A stretch of DNA of 64,000 nucleotides from HGM12587 sp945786935 (GCA_945786935.1 CALZFY010000003.1:4531-68530); one strand, 5' to 3'; positions 27,413 through 37,279 are shown, counted from the first letter of the stretch. Notes: generated from the letters alone by a model not told the origin. Numbers and translations are program-made.

Positions 27413-27440
27413 TACAGTCTCACATATTTGTGGGACTGTA
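27413..27440 (+). other. 12-bp RNA hairpin between wzt and the next gene
   Basis: TACAGTCTCACA (27413-27424) pairs with TGTGGGACTGTA (27429-27440) around a TATT loop; only one position is not Watson-Crick, and it can form a G-U pair. It starts eight bases after the wzt stop. No T-run follows, so it is not an ordinary terminator; it may stabilise or punctuate the message. Confidence 0.5.
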
Positions 27441-27469
27441 AAGTGCGTATAGAAGGCGAGGTAACTGCT

Positions 27470-29332
27470 ATGGTAGAAACTCATCTGAAAGAAAATTTCA
27501 TAGACTGGATTCCTGTAAAGCCCGGGGAGAGATTGCTTATTCTGTCTGAGAATATGGATAATCTGGCAGGAATGTGGGATTACATCATAGTCAGTGATGC
27601 CTTTGCAAGAGTGCCGGCGTATATTGCAGGAAAGGATGCATATCAGAAGTTTTTTGACAAAATCAAAAAACACTTAAATCCAGGCGGTCATGTGATTCTG
27701 GCGGTGGATAATAAATATGGGCTTACCTATTTTGCAGGCAGCAAAGAACGGCTGACCGGACGCTATTTTGAAGGTTTGGAAGGCTATGGAAGCAGTGAGG
27801 GTGTGGCTACATTTTCCAAAGATGCCGTGCTTTCCATGGTAAGGGAAGCAGGATTTGCATCTGTAAAGACCTACTACCCGTATCCGAATTACCGCTATAT
27901 GACAGCCCTCTATACAGAGGAACATCTGCCGTCTGTAGGGGAGCTAACTAAAAATCTCTGTAATTTTGAAGAAGAACGGATGGTTCTTTTTGACGAGACG
28001 AAAGTTTTTGATGAACTGATCAAAGAAGGCAGATTTCAGGAGTTTTCTAATTCCTATCTGTTTGATTTGACACTGGAAGCACAGAAGGAAGAGGAGGAGA
28101 TCCTTTTTGTAAAATATTCCGTAGAGCGGGATGAAAAATACCGTATCCGTACGGAAATCGTAAAAAAGTCCGATGGGACAAAAGTTGTTAGAAAGGTTCC
28201 CTACAAAGACTTTTCCGTTTCCCATGTAAAGCAGATGAAAGTATGGGAAGAAGAATTAAGAAAGCAGTATGAAAACTCCGGTATTTTGGTAAACGAATGT
28301 ACCCTGACAGACAAAGGTGCAGAGTTTGAGTTTCTAAAGGGAGAAACACTGGAAAGCGTACTGGATGGCTATTTGGAAAACAATGATTTTGCCGGTTTTA
28401 CTGGTGAGATCATTCATTATAAAGACACATTAGAAAAAATGTTATGTCCGGAACCTTTTGTGGCAGGAGAGCGTTTCAGGAAAATCTTTGGGGATATTTC
28501 CTTTGAATCCCCACAGACAGCAGGACAGATTAACAATATTGACCTTATTTTCCCCAATATTCTGTTGCAGGATGGAAAATGGAATATCATTGATTATGAA
28601 TGGACCTTTGATTTCCAGATTCCGGTGAAATTTATCATTCACCGTGCCTTAGTTCTTTATGCACAGCATAGAAAGGAAAAAGGAATTTCCTGTGAGCAGC
28701 TTTGCAGGATGCTGGATATTTCTGCAGGGGAAGAAAAGATATTTCTGGAGATGGAACACCGTCTGCAAATGTACTTACTGGGCAGTACCAAAACTATGGC
28801 GGCACTGCAGCAGGAATATGCCGGAAAGCTTATTGACGTAAAAGAAATCCTTCACAGAGCCCATAGACCGGAGATGAAGAACTATCAGGATTTCGGGCAG
28901 GGATTTTCGGAAGAAAATTCTTATGTGCTGGAGGCGGAAGAAGATTTCTACGGAAGAAGAAGGTTTACACTGAATGTTCCCCAGGGCGTGAGTGCACTGC
29001 GTTTGGATCCATGTGAAGAACCTTGTATGGTGACGGTAAACCGGATATTAGGCGAATGCGGCGGCAGTTATGAGCTCCAATTAGGCCATAATGGAAAAGC
29101 CTATGAAAAAAGTATTCTCTATACGACCACGGATCCGCAGATTTTAATCACAGGAATCGTGCCGGGAACGGGACAGATACATGTGGATTTGACTGTGGAA
29201 TACTTTAAGGAAGAGACAGGGTATCTGTGGATGAAACTTCTTTCCACGGCGGAGAAGCTTGACAGAATTGAGAGCAGTAAGCCTTATAGGATGTTAAAGA
29301 AAATCAAAAATATGCTAACTGTTCAGCGGTGA
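27470..29332 (+). CDS. WbdD-like protein: incomplete methyltransferase domain plus kinase-like domain
   Basis: A 620-residue soluble protein. Residues 20-160 match the second half of a class I methyltransferase (MWDYIIVSDAF, then LNPGGHVILAVDNKYG), but the glycine-rich SAM motif I is missing: GERLLILSENMDNLAG stands in its place. Residues 210-400 look like a kinase/phosphotransferase fold: NIDLIFPNILL resembles the catalytic loop (Asp and Asn kept, usual His lost) and IIDYEWTFD the metal-binding strand. Residues 475-580 form a beta-rich region also seen beside Lachnospiraceae glycosyltransferases. WbdD, the methyltransferase-kinase that caps O9a chains, has the same order and also partners an ABC exporter. 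The start follows GGCGAGG; function is inferred. Confidence 0.55.
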   Translation: MVETHLKENFIDWIPVKPGERLLILSENMDNLAGMWDYIIVSDAFARVPAYIAGKDAYQKFFDKIKKHLNPGGHVILAVDNKYGLTYFAGSKERLTGRYFEGLEGYGSSEGVATFSKDAVLSMVREAGFASVKTYYPYPNYRYMTALYTEEHLPSVGELTKNLCNFEEERMVLFDETKVFDELIKEGRFQEFSNSYLFDLTLEAQKEEEEILFVKYSVERDEKYRIRTEIVKKSDGTKVVRKVPYKDFSVSHVKQMKVWEEELRKQYENSGILVNECTLTDKGAEFEFLKGETLESVLDGYLENNDFAGFTGEIIHYKDTLEKMLCPEPFVAGERFRKIFGDISFESPQTAGQINNIDLIFPNILLQDGKWNIIDYEWTFDFQIPVKFIIHRALVLYAQHRKEKGISCEQLCRMLDISAGEEKIFLEMEHRLQMYLLGSTKTMAALQQEYAGKLIDVKEILHRAHRPEMKNYQDFGQGFSEENSYVLEAEEDFYGRRRFTLNVPQGVSALRLDPCEEPCMVTVNRILGECGGSYELQLGHNGKAYEKSILYTTTDPQILITGIVPGTGQIHVDLTVEYFKEETGYLWMKLLSTAEKLDRIESSKPYRMLKKIKNMLTVQR

Positions 29333-29389
29333 GCACTTTTGAAGGGTGGCTCCGAACAATTAGAAAACAAAGTAGAAAAGGATTGAATT

Positions 29390-31276
29390 ATGAGCAGACA
29401 TGAGCAGCAAACACCGGGGAAGGATCCCAGATTTGATGGTGTGAGAGATACATGGTATTGGAAATTATCAAAACCGCTTCGAGTGGTAGTGCATTTCTTT
29501 ATCCGTATGAGAAATGCCTACATTCACTACGGTGGAGTGAAGGGAATGTGGAAGCGTTTCCTTCAGAAAAAATTTGAAGGAAAGAAGCGGATTACCTACG
29601 GAACAGCAAGCTTTCCGGACGCAGCACAGAGAAAACTAGAAGAAGGGACAAAGTTTTCCAAGGATATCAAGATCAGTATTCTGGTGCCGCTTTATAACAC
29701 ACCGGAAAAGTTTTTGCGGGAAATGATTGATTCCGTGCAGTACCAGACCTACAAAAACTGGGAGTTATGTCTGGCTGACGGAAGTGACGACAAACACCGG
29801 GAAGTGGGCGAGATCGTAGCGGAATATATGAAAAAGGATTCCCGCATCAAATACAAAAAGATTGAGAAAAATCTTGGAATTTCCGGAAATACCAACATTT
29901 GTTTTGAGATGGCCACCGGAGATTACATCGGTCTTTTTGACCATGATGATATTTTACACCCTTCCGTACTGTTTGAGAGTATGAAGAGAATCTGTGACGA
30001 GGGTGCAGATTATGTATACTGCGATGAAGCGACCTTCCAGTCACCGGATATTAATGATATCATCGTACTGCATTTTAAGCCGGATTATTCCAAAGATAAT
30101 CTTCGTGCCAACAACTATATCTGTCATTTCTCTGTTTTTTCCAGAGATTTACTGAAACAGACAGAGTTATTCCGTTCTGCCTATGACGGAAGCCAGGATC
30201 ATGACATGATTCTTCGCCTTACTTATCAGGCAAAGAAGATATGCCATATTCCGAGAATCCTCTATTACTGGAGATCTCATCCAAACTCTGTGGCACAGGA
30301 TATCAATGCCAAAACCTATGCCATCGATGCGGCAAAACGTGCGGTACATGACCACATTCTTGCTACAGAAGGCATTGAAGTACAGGTGGAAAGCACCAGA
30401 GCTTTTCCTACCATTTTTGAGATCAGATATCCTATTCAGGGAGAGCCTAAGATCAGTATCATTATTCCCAATAAGGATCATGTGAAGGATTTAAGGCGAT
30501 GTGTGGATTCTGTGTTAAATGAATCTACTTATAAAAACTTCGAGATCATTATCGTAGAAAATAACAGTGAAGAAGCAAGTATCTTTGAATATTATGAAGA
30601 GTTAAAGAAGAATGAAAAAGTAAAAATTGTCACCTATGAAGGCGGTTTTAACTATTCAAAGATCAATAACTTTGCGGTACAGTCCGCAACCGGGGAATAT
30701 CTGCTGTTCTTAAACAATGATACAGAGGTCATTACTCCGGAATGGATGGAAAACATGCTCATGTATGCCCAGAGAGAGGATGTGGCAGCAGTAGGTGCAA
30801 AACTCTACTATGGGGATAATACCATCCAGCATGCAGGAATCGTACTGGGACTTGGTGCTCACAGAGCAGCGGGTCATACACACTACAAAGCCCCTCATGA
30901 ACATCTGGGATATATGGGAAGGCTTTGCTATGCACAGGATGTATCAGCGGTGACAGCAGCATGTTTATTGGTGAAAAAATCATTATTTGATGAAGTGGGT
31001 GGCTTTGACGAGTCCTTTACCGTGGCATTTAATGACGTGGATTTATGTATGAAATTCCGTGAAAAAGGATATCTAAACATTTTCACTCCATTTGCTGAAA
31101 TGTATCATTATGAGTCTAAAACCAGAGGAATGGAAGAGGGCGAAAAGCTTCGTAGATTTGAAAGAGAAGTCGCAGCTTTCCGTACGAAATGGAAAAAAGA
31201 ACTGGATGCGGGAGATCCGTACTATAATCCGAATTTTACATTGGATGCTGCGGATTATTCACTTAAGATGGACTAA
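29390..31276 (+). CDS. Tandem-domain GT2 glycosyltransferase
   Basis: A 628-residue protein with two GT2 modules after an N-terminal region of about 95 residues. Module one starts KISILVPLYNTPEKF and has GLFDHDDILHP (metal site, about residue 180). Module two starts KISIIIPNKDHVKDL and has LFLNNDTEVITPEWM (about 444), then CLLVKKSLFDEVGGFDESF. This double layout is typical of rhamnosyltransferase-type enzymes that assemble alternating linkages in rhamnan and O-antigen ABC pathways. It follows the exporter and candidate capping protein, so it is likely to build that exporter's polymer. Confidence 0.9.
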   Translation: MSRHEQQTPGKDPRFDGVRDTWYWKLSKPLRVVVHFFIRMRNAYIHYGGVKGMWKRFLQKKFEGKKRITYGTASFPDAAQRKLEEGTKFSKDIKISILVPLYNTPEKFLREMIDSVQYQTYKNWELCLADGSDDKHREVGEIVAEYMKKDSRIKYKKIEKNLGISGNTNICFEMATGDYIGLFDHDDILHPSVLFESMKRICDEGADYVYCDEATFQSPDINDIIVLHFKPDYSKDNLRANNYICHFSVFSRDLLKQTELFRSAYDGSQDHDMILRLTYQAKKICHIPRILYYWRSHPNSVAQDINAKTYAIDAAKRAVHDHILATEGIEVQVESTRAFPTIFEIRYPIQGEPKISIIIPNKDHVKDLRRCVDSVLNESTYKNFEIIIVENNSEEASIFEYYEELKKNEKVKIVTYEGGFNYSKINNFAVQSATGEYLLFLNNDTEVITPEWMENMLMYAQREDVAAVGAKLYYGDNTIQHAGIVLGLGAHRAAGHTHYKAPHEHLGYMGRLCYAQDVSAVTAACLLVKKSLFDEVGGFDESFTVAFNDVDLCMKFREKGYLNIFTPFAEMYHYESKTRGMEEGEKLRRFEREVAAFRTKWKKELDAGDPYYNPNFTLDAADYSLKMD

Positions 31277-31288
31277 AAGGTTTACTAT

Positions 31289-32638
31289 ATGAGAAAGATA
31301 AAGAATGAGGATCTGAAGCACTTAATCAGAAGAGGAGAAGCAATTATTCAAGTCATTGTCCTGACAGTATTATATTATATCGTATGGCGTACTTATGGAC
31401 TGGATGTATTTCCGGCATATTACGGCAGGGGAAAATATGTACTGATGGGTATTTATGCTGTGGTGGTGTATCTCCTGTTCCATTATACAGAAGGATTTAA
31501 TTATGGACATTCCAAATTAGCAGATATCAGTGTATCCCAGTGTATTTCCATTTTTTTGGTAAATTTCATCACTTACTGGCAATTATCATTAATTGCCAAT
31601 GTAATGATCAATGCAGTGCCAATAGTACTCCTGACTTTGCTTGATTTTATCATCTGCTCGGGATGCTGTTATTTGTATACTGCGTTTTATCACAGCTATC
31701 ATACCCCAAGAAATATCATTATGATCTATGGTACAGAAAATGCCTGGGATTTGGAACATAAGATGTCCACCAGAAGTGATAAATACATTATCACGGAAAG
31801 TATTTCAGCCGAGCAGTCATTTGAAGTCATTTGCAGTAAAATAAAAGACCATAGTGCAGTACTTTTAAATGATGTTTCCTCACAACTAAGAAACGACCTG
31901 TTGAAGTTTTGCTATACCAATGGAATTCGTGTTTATGCTACACCAAAGCTTTCAGATATTATTATCAGTGGAGCTGAGGAAATCTGTCTTTTTGATACAC
32001 CGCTATTGTTGGTCAAAGGAACAGGGCTCAATTTTGAACAGCGTTTTGCAAAACGTGCCATGGACATTATCCTTTGTGGAATTGCCATGGTGGTTGCTGC
32101 CCCGATCATGCTTGTAGTTGCTATCGCTATCAAGTTAGAGGATGGTGGACCTGTCTTTTTTAAACAGAAAAGAGCTACCATTGACGGAAAGACCTTTGAT
32201 ATCTTAAAATTTAGAAGTATGATTGTGGATGCGGAAAAATTTGGTGAGGTAATTCCCGCAACAGACAGAGACCCCAGAATTACGAGAGTGGGAAACGTGA
32301 TCAGAGCTACCAGAATTGATGAACTTCCTCAGATCATCAATATTTTAAAGGGAGAAATGAGTATTGTAGGTCCCAGACCGGAACGCGTGGAGCATGTGGA
32401 AAAATACACCAAAGAAATTCCTGAGTTTTCTTACCGTTTAAAGGTCAAGGGCGGATTAACAGGATATGCGCAAATCTATGGAAAATACAATACCTCTGCC
32501 TATGACAAGCTCCGATTGGATTTGATATATATTGAAAAGTATTCCCTGCTTTTGGATATTAAGCTGATTTTAATGACTTTGCAGATTATGTTGCGTAAGG
32601 AATCAACAGAAGGATTTAAGAACGAAGAAAAGAAGTAA
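31289..32638 (+). CDS. Undecaprenyl-phosphate sugar phosphotransferase (initiating, polyprenol PGT)
   Basis: A 449-residue polyisoprenyl-phosphate hexose-1-phosphate transferase. Four hydrophobic segments occupy residues 20-130, a CoA-binding-like linker follows, and residues 255-449 form the catalytic domain: KRAMDIILCGIAMVV, PVFFKQKRATIDGKTF, KFRSMIVDAE, RIDELPQIINILKGEMSIVGPRPE (Asp-Glu pair) and VKGGLTGYAQI. It moves a sugar-1-phosphate onto undecaprenyl phosphate, the first step of repeat or chain synthesis. It is the only initiating enzyme seen in the window. Confidence 0.94.
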   Translation: MRKIKNEDLKHLIRRGEAIIQVIVLTVLYYIVWRTYGLDVFPAYYGRGKYVLMGIYAVVVYLLFHYTEGFNYGHSKLADISVSQCISIFLVNFITYWQLSLIANVMINAVPIVLLTLLDFIICSGCCYLYTAFYHSYHTPRNIIMIYGTENAWDLEHKMSTRSDKYIITESISAEQSFEVICSKIKDHSAVLLNDVSSQLRNDLLKFCYTNGIRVYATPKLSDIIISGAEEICLFDTPLLLVKGTGLNFEQRFAKRAMDIILCGIAMVVAAPIMLVVAIAIKLEDGGPVFFKQKRATIDGKTFDILKFRSMIVDAEKFGEVIPATDRDPRITRVGNVIRATRIDELPQIINILKGEMSIVGPRPERVEHVEKYTKEIPEFSYRLKVKGGLTGYAQIYGKYNTSAYDKLRLDLIYIEKYSLLLDIKLILMTLQIMLRKESTEGFKNEEKK

Positions 32639-32649
32639 GAGATTACAAA

Positions 32650-33885
32650 ATGGCTCAAAAGAAAATCAAGAAACAAAAGCACATATTGGTCATCAGTCAG
32701 ATGTTTTTTCCGGAGCAGTTCCGTATTAACGACATGTGTCAGGAATGGGTAAAACGCGGTTATAAAGTGACTGTACTGACCGGAATTCCCAATTATCCAC
32801 AGGGTAAATTTTATGATGGTTACGGATTACGAAAAAAGCGTAAGGAAACATGGAACGGAATCGACATTATCAGAATTCCGGTAATTCCCAGAGGAAAGAA
32901 TGCCATTGGAATGATACTCAATTATTTTTCTTTTCCTGTCAGTGGTTTTTTTTGGAATTTATTTAGCAAAATCAAGGCGGACTATGTGTTCATGTTTGAA
33001 ACCTCTCCGATGACACAGTGCGTCATCGGAGTCTGGTATGCAAAGAAACATAAGGTTCCTCTTTATCTGTACGCACAGGATTTATGGCCGGAAAACGTGG
33101 AAATCGTAACCGGTATTACGAATCCCTTTGTGATCAGACCCATTGATAAAATGGTTGATTACATTTATCACAATTGTAATGAGATTTTTGTTACTTCCCC
33201 AAGCTTTGTACGGGCAGTCTGTGACCGCAAAAAAAGAGTACCAGAGAGTAAAGTCCATTACTGGCCCCAGTATGCAGAAGACTTTTACCGACCGATGGAG
33301 AAAAAAAACGTACCGGAAATTCCAGAAACAGATGCATTCAAAATCATTTTTACCGGAAATGTAGGTTATGCTCAGGGACTTGATATCCTGCCAAGGACTG
33401 CAGCAATTTTACAAGAACATAAAAAAAATGTTCTTTTCTGTATTGTCGGTGATGGCAGATATCTAGAGGAATTCAAAAAGGAAATTGGAAAAAGACAGGT
33501 ACAGGAAATGTTCTGCCTGATAGGACGAAAGTCCGCAGAGAGGATTCCAGAGCTTTTGTCAGCCTGTGACGTGGCCTTTCTTTCCTTTATGGAGACAAAA
33601 CTCTTTGAGATGACGATTCCAGCAAAGCTACAATCTTATATGGCCTGTGGAATGCCTGTGATCGCAGCAGCTTCAGGGGAAACGAAACGTGTGATCGAAG
33701 AAGCTAAATGCGGATGGTGCAGTCCCAGTGGGGATGAGAAAGCACTGGCAAAATTGTTTGAAAAAGTGATGGTGTGTTCGGAAGATTATATGAGTACAAT
33801 GAAGAATAATTCAAAAGAATATTTTCAAACAAATTTTGGAAAACATGAATTGATGAATCAGATGGACAAATATTTTGCATTATAA
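32650..33885 (+). CDS. GT4 glycosyltransferase, WbuB-like (candidate L-FucNAc transferase)
   Basis: A 411-residue GT-B enzyme. ILVISQMFFPEQFRINDMC, LTGIPNYPQGKFY, ETSPMTQCVIGVWYAKK and YAQDLWPENVE are the signature blocks of the WbuB/WbjE group, whose studied members use UDP-L-FucNAc. IIFTGNVGYAQGLD and LFEMTIPAKLQSYMACGMPV complete the C-terminal domain. The capE-capG-capF genes at 45-49 kb make UDP-L-FucNAc, so this is the best candidate to use it. An inverted repeat lies inside the coding sequence (33005-33031). Confidence 0.85.
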   Translation: MAQKKIKKQKHILVISQMFFPEQFRINDMCQEWVKRGYKVTVLTGIPNYPQGKFYDGYGLRKKRKETWNGIDIIRIPVIPRGKNAIGMILNYFSFPVSGFFWNLFSKIKADYVFMFETSPMTQCVIGVWYAKKHKVPLYLYAQDLWPENVEIVTGITNPFVIRPIDKMVDYIYHNCNEIFVTSPSFVRAVCDRKKRVPESKVHYWPQYAEDFYRPMEKKNVPEIPETDAFKIIFTGNVGYAQGLDILPRTAAILQEHKKNVLFCIVGDGRYLEEFKKEIGKRQVQEMFCLIGRKSAERIPELLSACDVAFLSFMETKLFEMTIPAKLQSYMACGMPVIAAASGETKRVIEEAKCGWCSPSGDEKALAKLFEKVMVCSEDYMSTMKNNSKEYFQTNFGKHELMNQMDKYFAL

Positions 33886-33929
33886 ACAACCAGAGAAAGT
33901 AAATTGATATAAAGATTGGACTAGGAAAC

Positions 33930-34940
33930 ATGAAAAATGTTAAACATAAGATAGCATCATTTATGAGAAAAAATATGGAGAAAACATTGATATATGATGT
34001 TTTAGTAAAAATTAATTTATTAATATTTCATTTTGAAAAACGTGAATGTAAAAAGATGTATGGAAAGAAAAATCCAGACAAGACTTTTTATGTAATTAGA
34101 GGTATAGGGAAGGAAGCAGGTTTATTTGCATTATATGTCGATGCTCTAAAAGAAATTAATTACAGCCTTGAACGGGGCTGGATACCTATTGTTGACCTTA
34201 CAAATGGAAAAACACAATATAATGAAGATTTTCCAGTAAGAGGAAATATTTGGAATGCATGGGAGTATTATTTTGAACAACCACAGAATGATTTCACGTT
34301 AGAAGATGTTTATCAAAGTAAAAACGTGATATTATCAGGTTGGAGATTAAATAGTAAAAATGCAAAGCCATGTGTTTGGGATGATAGTGTGTTGGCTAAT
34401 GAAAAAGAAATTCAGAAAGTTAATGATTTTATTTCAAAATATGGTAGATTACAGCCAGATATAGTCAATGAAATTAAAAAAGTGAAGGAAAAATATTTTG
34501 GAAATAAGAAAAATGTTTTAGGGGTTTTTGTGAGAGGTACGGATTATTTGGCATTCAAACCTAAAGGACATCAGATTCAGCCTCCATTTGAAGATGTAAT
34601 TAAGAAAATAAAATATTATCTGGAGATTCATAAAGACATAGATGGAATCTTTGTTGAGACAGAAGATGAATCAATTTTTCAAAAGTTAAAAAAAGAGTTC
34701 GGGGAAATGATTTTTACCAATCAGTCGTGTAGAATTAAAGACTATTCTGGAGAGGAATACATTGCCAATATTTTTCAAGATAAAAAATATGAGCGTGGAT
34801 TAGAATATTTAGTTGCAACAGCCCTGTTAGCAGAATGTAAGTACTTGGTTTCTACAAGGGCAGGAGGTAGTGACGTGGCTTTAGTAATGAATAATAACCA
34901 ATATGCCGATAAATACATTTTTGATTTAGGAGTATATTAA
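33930..34940 (+). CDS. Fucosyltransferase-like protein (NodZ/O-fucosyltransferase superfamily)
   Basis: A 336-residue protein marking the start of a more AT-rich stretch. YVIRGIGKEAGLFALYV and YSLERGWIPIVDLTNGKT are blocks common in bacterial glycosyltransferases related to NodZ/FUT8; GVFVRGTDYLAFKPKGH stands where that group keeps its HxRRxD-type donor site, and YLVSTRAGGSDVALVM matches the late conserved Ser/Arg/Gly loop. AGGAA precedes the ATG. The likely role is adding a deoxyhexose to the glycan, but the donor (GDP-fucose or other) is not settled; no GDP-fucose genes are in the window. Confidence 0.6.
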   Translation: MKNVKHKIASFMRKNMEKTLIYDVLVKINLLIFHFEKRECKKMYGKKNPDKTFYVIRGIGKEAGLFALYVDALKEINYSLERGWIPIVDLTNGKTQYNEDFPVRGNIWNAWEYYFEQPQNDFTLEDVYQSKNVILSGWRLNSKNAKPCVWDDSVLANEKEIQKVNDFISKYGRLQPDIVNEIKKVKEKYFGNKKNVLGVFVRGTDYLAFKPKGHQIQPPFEDVIKKIKYYLEIHKDIDGIFVETEDESIFQKLKKEFGEMIFTNQSCRIKDYSGEEYIANIFQDKKYERGLEYLVATALLAECKYLVSTRAGGSDVALVMNNNQYADKYIFDLGVY

Positions 34941-34966
34941 TCTACGGAGAAACTGGAGAAAATAAA

Positions 34967-36184
34967 ATGAAAGTATTACAGATTAATTCTGTATGTGGAT
35001 ATGGAAGCACGGGGAGAATTGCAGTTGATTTATACCATACTCTAGAGGAACAGGGACAAGAATGCTGCATTGCCTATGGCAGAGGAAAAGCTCCTGAAAA
35101 TATCCGAACAATAAAGTTTGGAAATAAATTGGATTTTTATTTTCATGTTCTTTTAACACGGCTATTTGATAAGCATGGATTTGGATCAAAATACGTAACA
35201 AGGAAGCTGATTCAACAGATAAAAGATTACAATCCGGATGTTATTCATCTTCATAATATTCATGGTTATTATATTAATATAGAAATATTATTTGATTATT
35301 TAAGAGAGGTTAATAAGCCTGTAATTTGGACGTTACATGATTGTTGGAGTTTTACCGGACATTGTGCACATTTTGATACAATAGGATGTGAAAAATGGAA
35401 GAAACAGTGTGAAAAATGCCAGTTAAAAAAAGATTACCCTCAAAGTATCTTGTATGATGCATCTAAATTAAATTATATTCAAAAAAAACGTATTTTTACA
35501 GAAATAAAGAAGCTTACAATAGTCACTCCTTCTAAATGGCTTGCGGAAATGGTAAAACAATCATTTTTAAAAGGAAATGAAATAGAGATAATACCAAATG
35601 GTATAGACAAGAATGTGTTCGTTCCTTTAGACAATCATCAGATTATGAACACTAAAAAAATGTTGTCGGACAAATTTGGAATTGATTTTACTAAAAAAAT
35701 TTTTTTAGGTGTGGCATCCATTTGGACAAAAGATAAAGGTTTTTTTGATTTTATAAAGATGTCTGATATTATCCCTGAGGATATTCAGATTGTTTTAGTG
35801 GGGGTAAATAAAAAACAAAAAGAATGGCTTACCCCAAATATGATTGGGATAGAGAGAACGCAGAATCAGAAAGAATTGGCAGCAGTGTATGCATGTTCGG
35901 ATGTTTTTTTAAATCCTACTTACGCAGATACTTTTCCCTCAGTCAATATGGAGGCTCTAGCATGTGGTACTCCAGTGGTTACCTATGATACATGTGGGAG
36001 TCCAGAAAGTGTAATACAGGGTTGTGGTAAAGTCATAGAAAAAGGAAATTATAGGGAATTAGTTTATGAAGCATATAATCTGGCAACTGCAGAAACGATT
36101 AATACTGTAGGAGAAAGGTTTGATAAGAATCATTTTTGCTTAAACTATTACAATCTTTATCTTGAATGTCTGGATAGTAAATAG
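34967..36184 (+). CDS. GT4 glycosyltransferase, WcaC-like
   Basis: A 405-residue GT-B enzyme. VLQINSVCGYGSTGRIAVDLY, DVIHLHNIHGYYINIEILF and IWTLHDCWSFTGHCAHFD are the characteristic blocks of the WcaC-type group, with a Cys-rich patch (CEKWKKQCEKCQL) that commonly follows. The retaining motif is in YADTFPSVNMEALACGTPV, with Glu at the second site but Thr-Phe-Pro in place of the first Glu region, as is usual for this group. GGAGAA precedes the ATG. Donor unknown. Confidence 0.88.
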   Translation: MKVLQINSVCGYGSTGRIAVDLYHTLEEQGQECCIAYGRGKAPENIRTIKFGNKLDFYFHVLLTRLFDKHGFGSKYVTRKLIQQIKDYNPDVIHLHNIHGYYINIEILFDYLREVNKPVIWTLHDCWSFTGHCAHFDTIGCEKWKKQCEKCQLKKDYPQSILYDASKLNYIQKKRIFTEIKKLTIVTPSKWLAEMVKQSFLKGNEIEIIPNGIDKNVFVPLDNHQIMNTKKMLSDKFGIDFTKKIFLGVASIWTKDKGFFDFIKMSDIIPEDIQIVLVGVNKKQKEWLTPNMIGIERTQNQKELAAVYACSDVFLNPTYADTFPSVNMEALACGTPVVTYDTCGSPESVIQGCGKVIEKGNYRELVYEAYNLATAETINTVGERFDKNHFCLNYYNLYLECLDSK

Positions 36185-36198
36185 AAATGGTGGAATTT

Positions 36199-37266
36199 AT
36201 GAAAAAAGATTTAAAAATCTTAATTGTAGGTGATGGATGTTGGTATATGTATGAGAACGCATTAGCAGAGGCGTTTATTGATAATGGATATCAAAATACG
36301 ACACTTTTTGGTTATAATCATTATATGAACGAATTTAAAGTGTTAAAAAATCCGCTTGTTAAAAACTTCATTTATAAATTTCAAAACAAATTCAGCGTGG
36401 GTCCAGGTGTCGATAGATTAAATAGAGAAATCATACAATGGTGTAAAAATAATCAACCAGATCTGGTATTTATGTATCGTTGCAGAGCAGTGTATCCTAA
36501 AACAATTAGATATATTTGCAAATTAGGCAGTAAAGTGTTCTCCTATAATAATGATAATCCATTTTCAACATATTATCCAAAATTTTTTTGGAGACATTAT
36601 AAAAAAAGCATTCCTTATTGTGATGTAAATTTTGTATATCGAGAAAGCAATATTCAAGATTGTATTAGGATGGGCAGCAAAAGAACAGATATTTTACGAT
36701 CATATTATATAGATAAATTTAATTATCCTATCCAGGAAGAGAAACACATAAATGATATTCCAGAGGTTGTATTTTTGGGACATTTCGAAAATGATTTCAG
36801 AAAAGAATATCTCGAAGCATTGGCTGATAATGGGGTTACTATAGGCATTCCTCAGAGTTGGAAAGGAAAAATAAATAGCAAAAATATTAAGTTTTTAGAA
36901 GGAACAGGTGACTACTATAATGAAATTATATGTTCCGCAAAAATTGCATTATGTTTTTTCTCCACGTTGAATAAGGATACATATACGAGGAGATGTTTTG
37001 AAATTCCTGCTACTCAAACACTCATGATTAGTATTTATACGAAAGATTTAGCTTCTATGTTTACTCCTGATAAAGAAGCTGTGTATTTTGAGAGTAAAGA
37101 AGAATTGATAGAGAAAGTGAAATACTATTTATCCCATAATGAGGAAAGAAAAAGGATAGGACAGGCAGGATATGCCAGATTAAAAAAAGATGGACATGAA
37201 GTGAGAAATCGAGCTACACAAATTATGGAATGTTATAACAAACTGAATGAAGAGGAAAAAGTATAG
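36199..37266 (+). CDS. CgeB-like glycosyltransferase
   Basis: A 355-residue protein of the CgeB/Glyco_trans_1_2 type. KILIVGDGCWYMYENAL opens the first Rossmann half, SYNNDNPFSTYYPKFFWRHY is the family's central motif, and FFSTLNKDTYTRRCFEIPAT with MISIYTKDLASMF is the C-terminal donor-binding end. The second ATG is chosen because GGTGGA stands just ahead of it; the ATG at 36187 has no clear ribosome site. It probably adds one sugar of the variable side chain. Confidence 0.75.
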   Translation: MKKDLKILIVGDGCWYMYENALAEAFIDNGYQNTTLFGYNHYMNEFKVLKNPLVKNFIYKFQNKFSVGPGVDRLNREIIQWCKNNQPDLVFMYRCRAVYPKTIRYICKLGSKVFSYNNDNPFSTYYPKFFWRHYKKSIPYCDVNFVYRESNIQDCIRMGSKRTDILRSYYIDKFNYPIQEEKHINDIPEVVFLGHFENDFRKEYLEALADNGVTIGIPQSWKGKINSKNIKFLEGTGDYYNEIICSAKIALCFFSTLNKDTYTRRCFEIPATQTLMISIYTKDLASMFTPDKEAVYFESKEELIEKVKYYLSHNEERKRIGQAGYARLKKDGHEVRNRATQIMECYNKLNEEEKV

Positions 37267-37279
37267 AAAGCGAATAAAA

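Noticed and set aside
26458..27423. Long minus-strand open frame opposite wzt
   Set aside because: It runs antiparallel to a clear ABC ATPase, has no ribosome site and reads as low-complexity shadow sequence.
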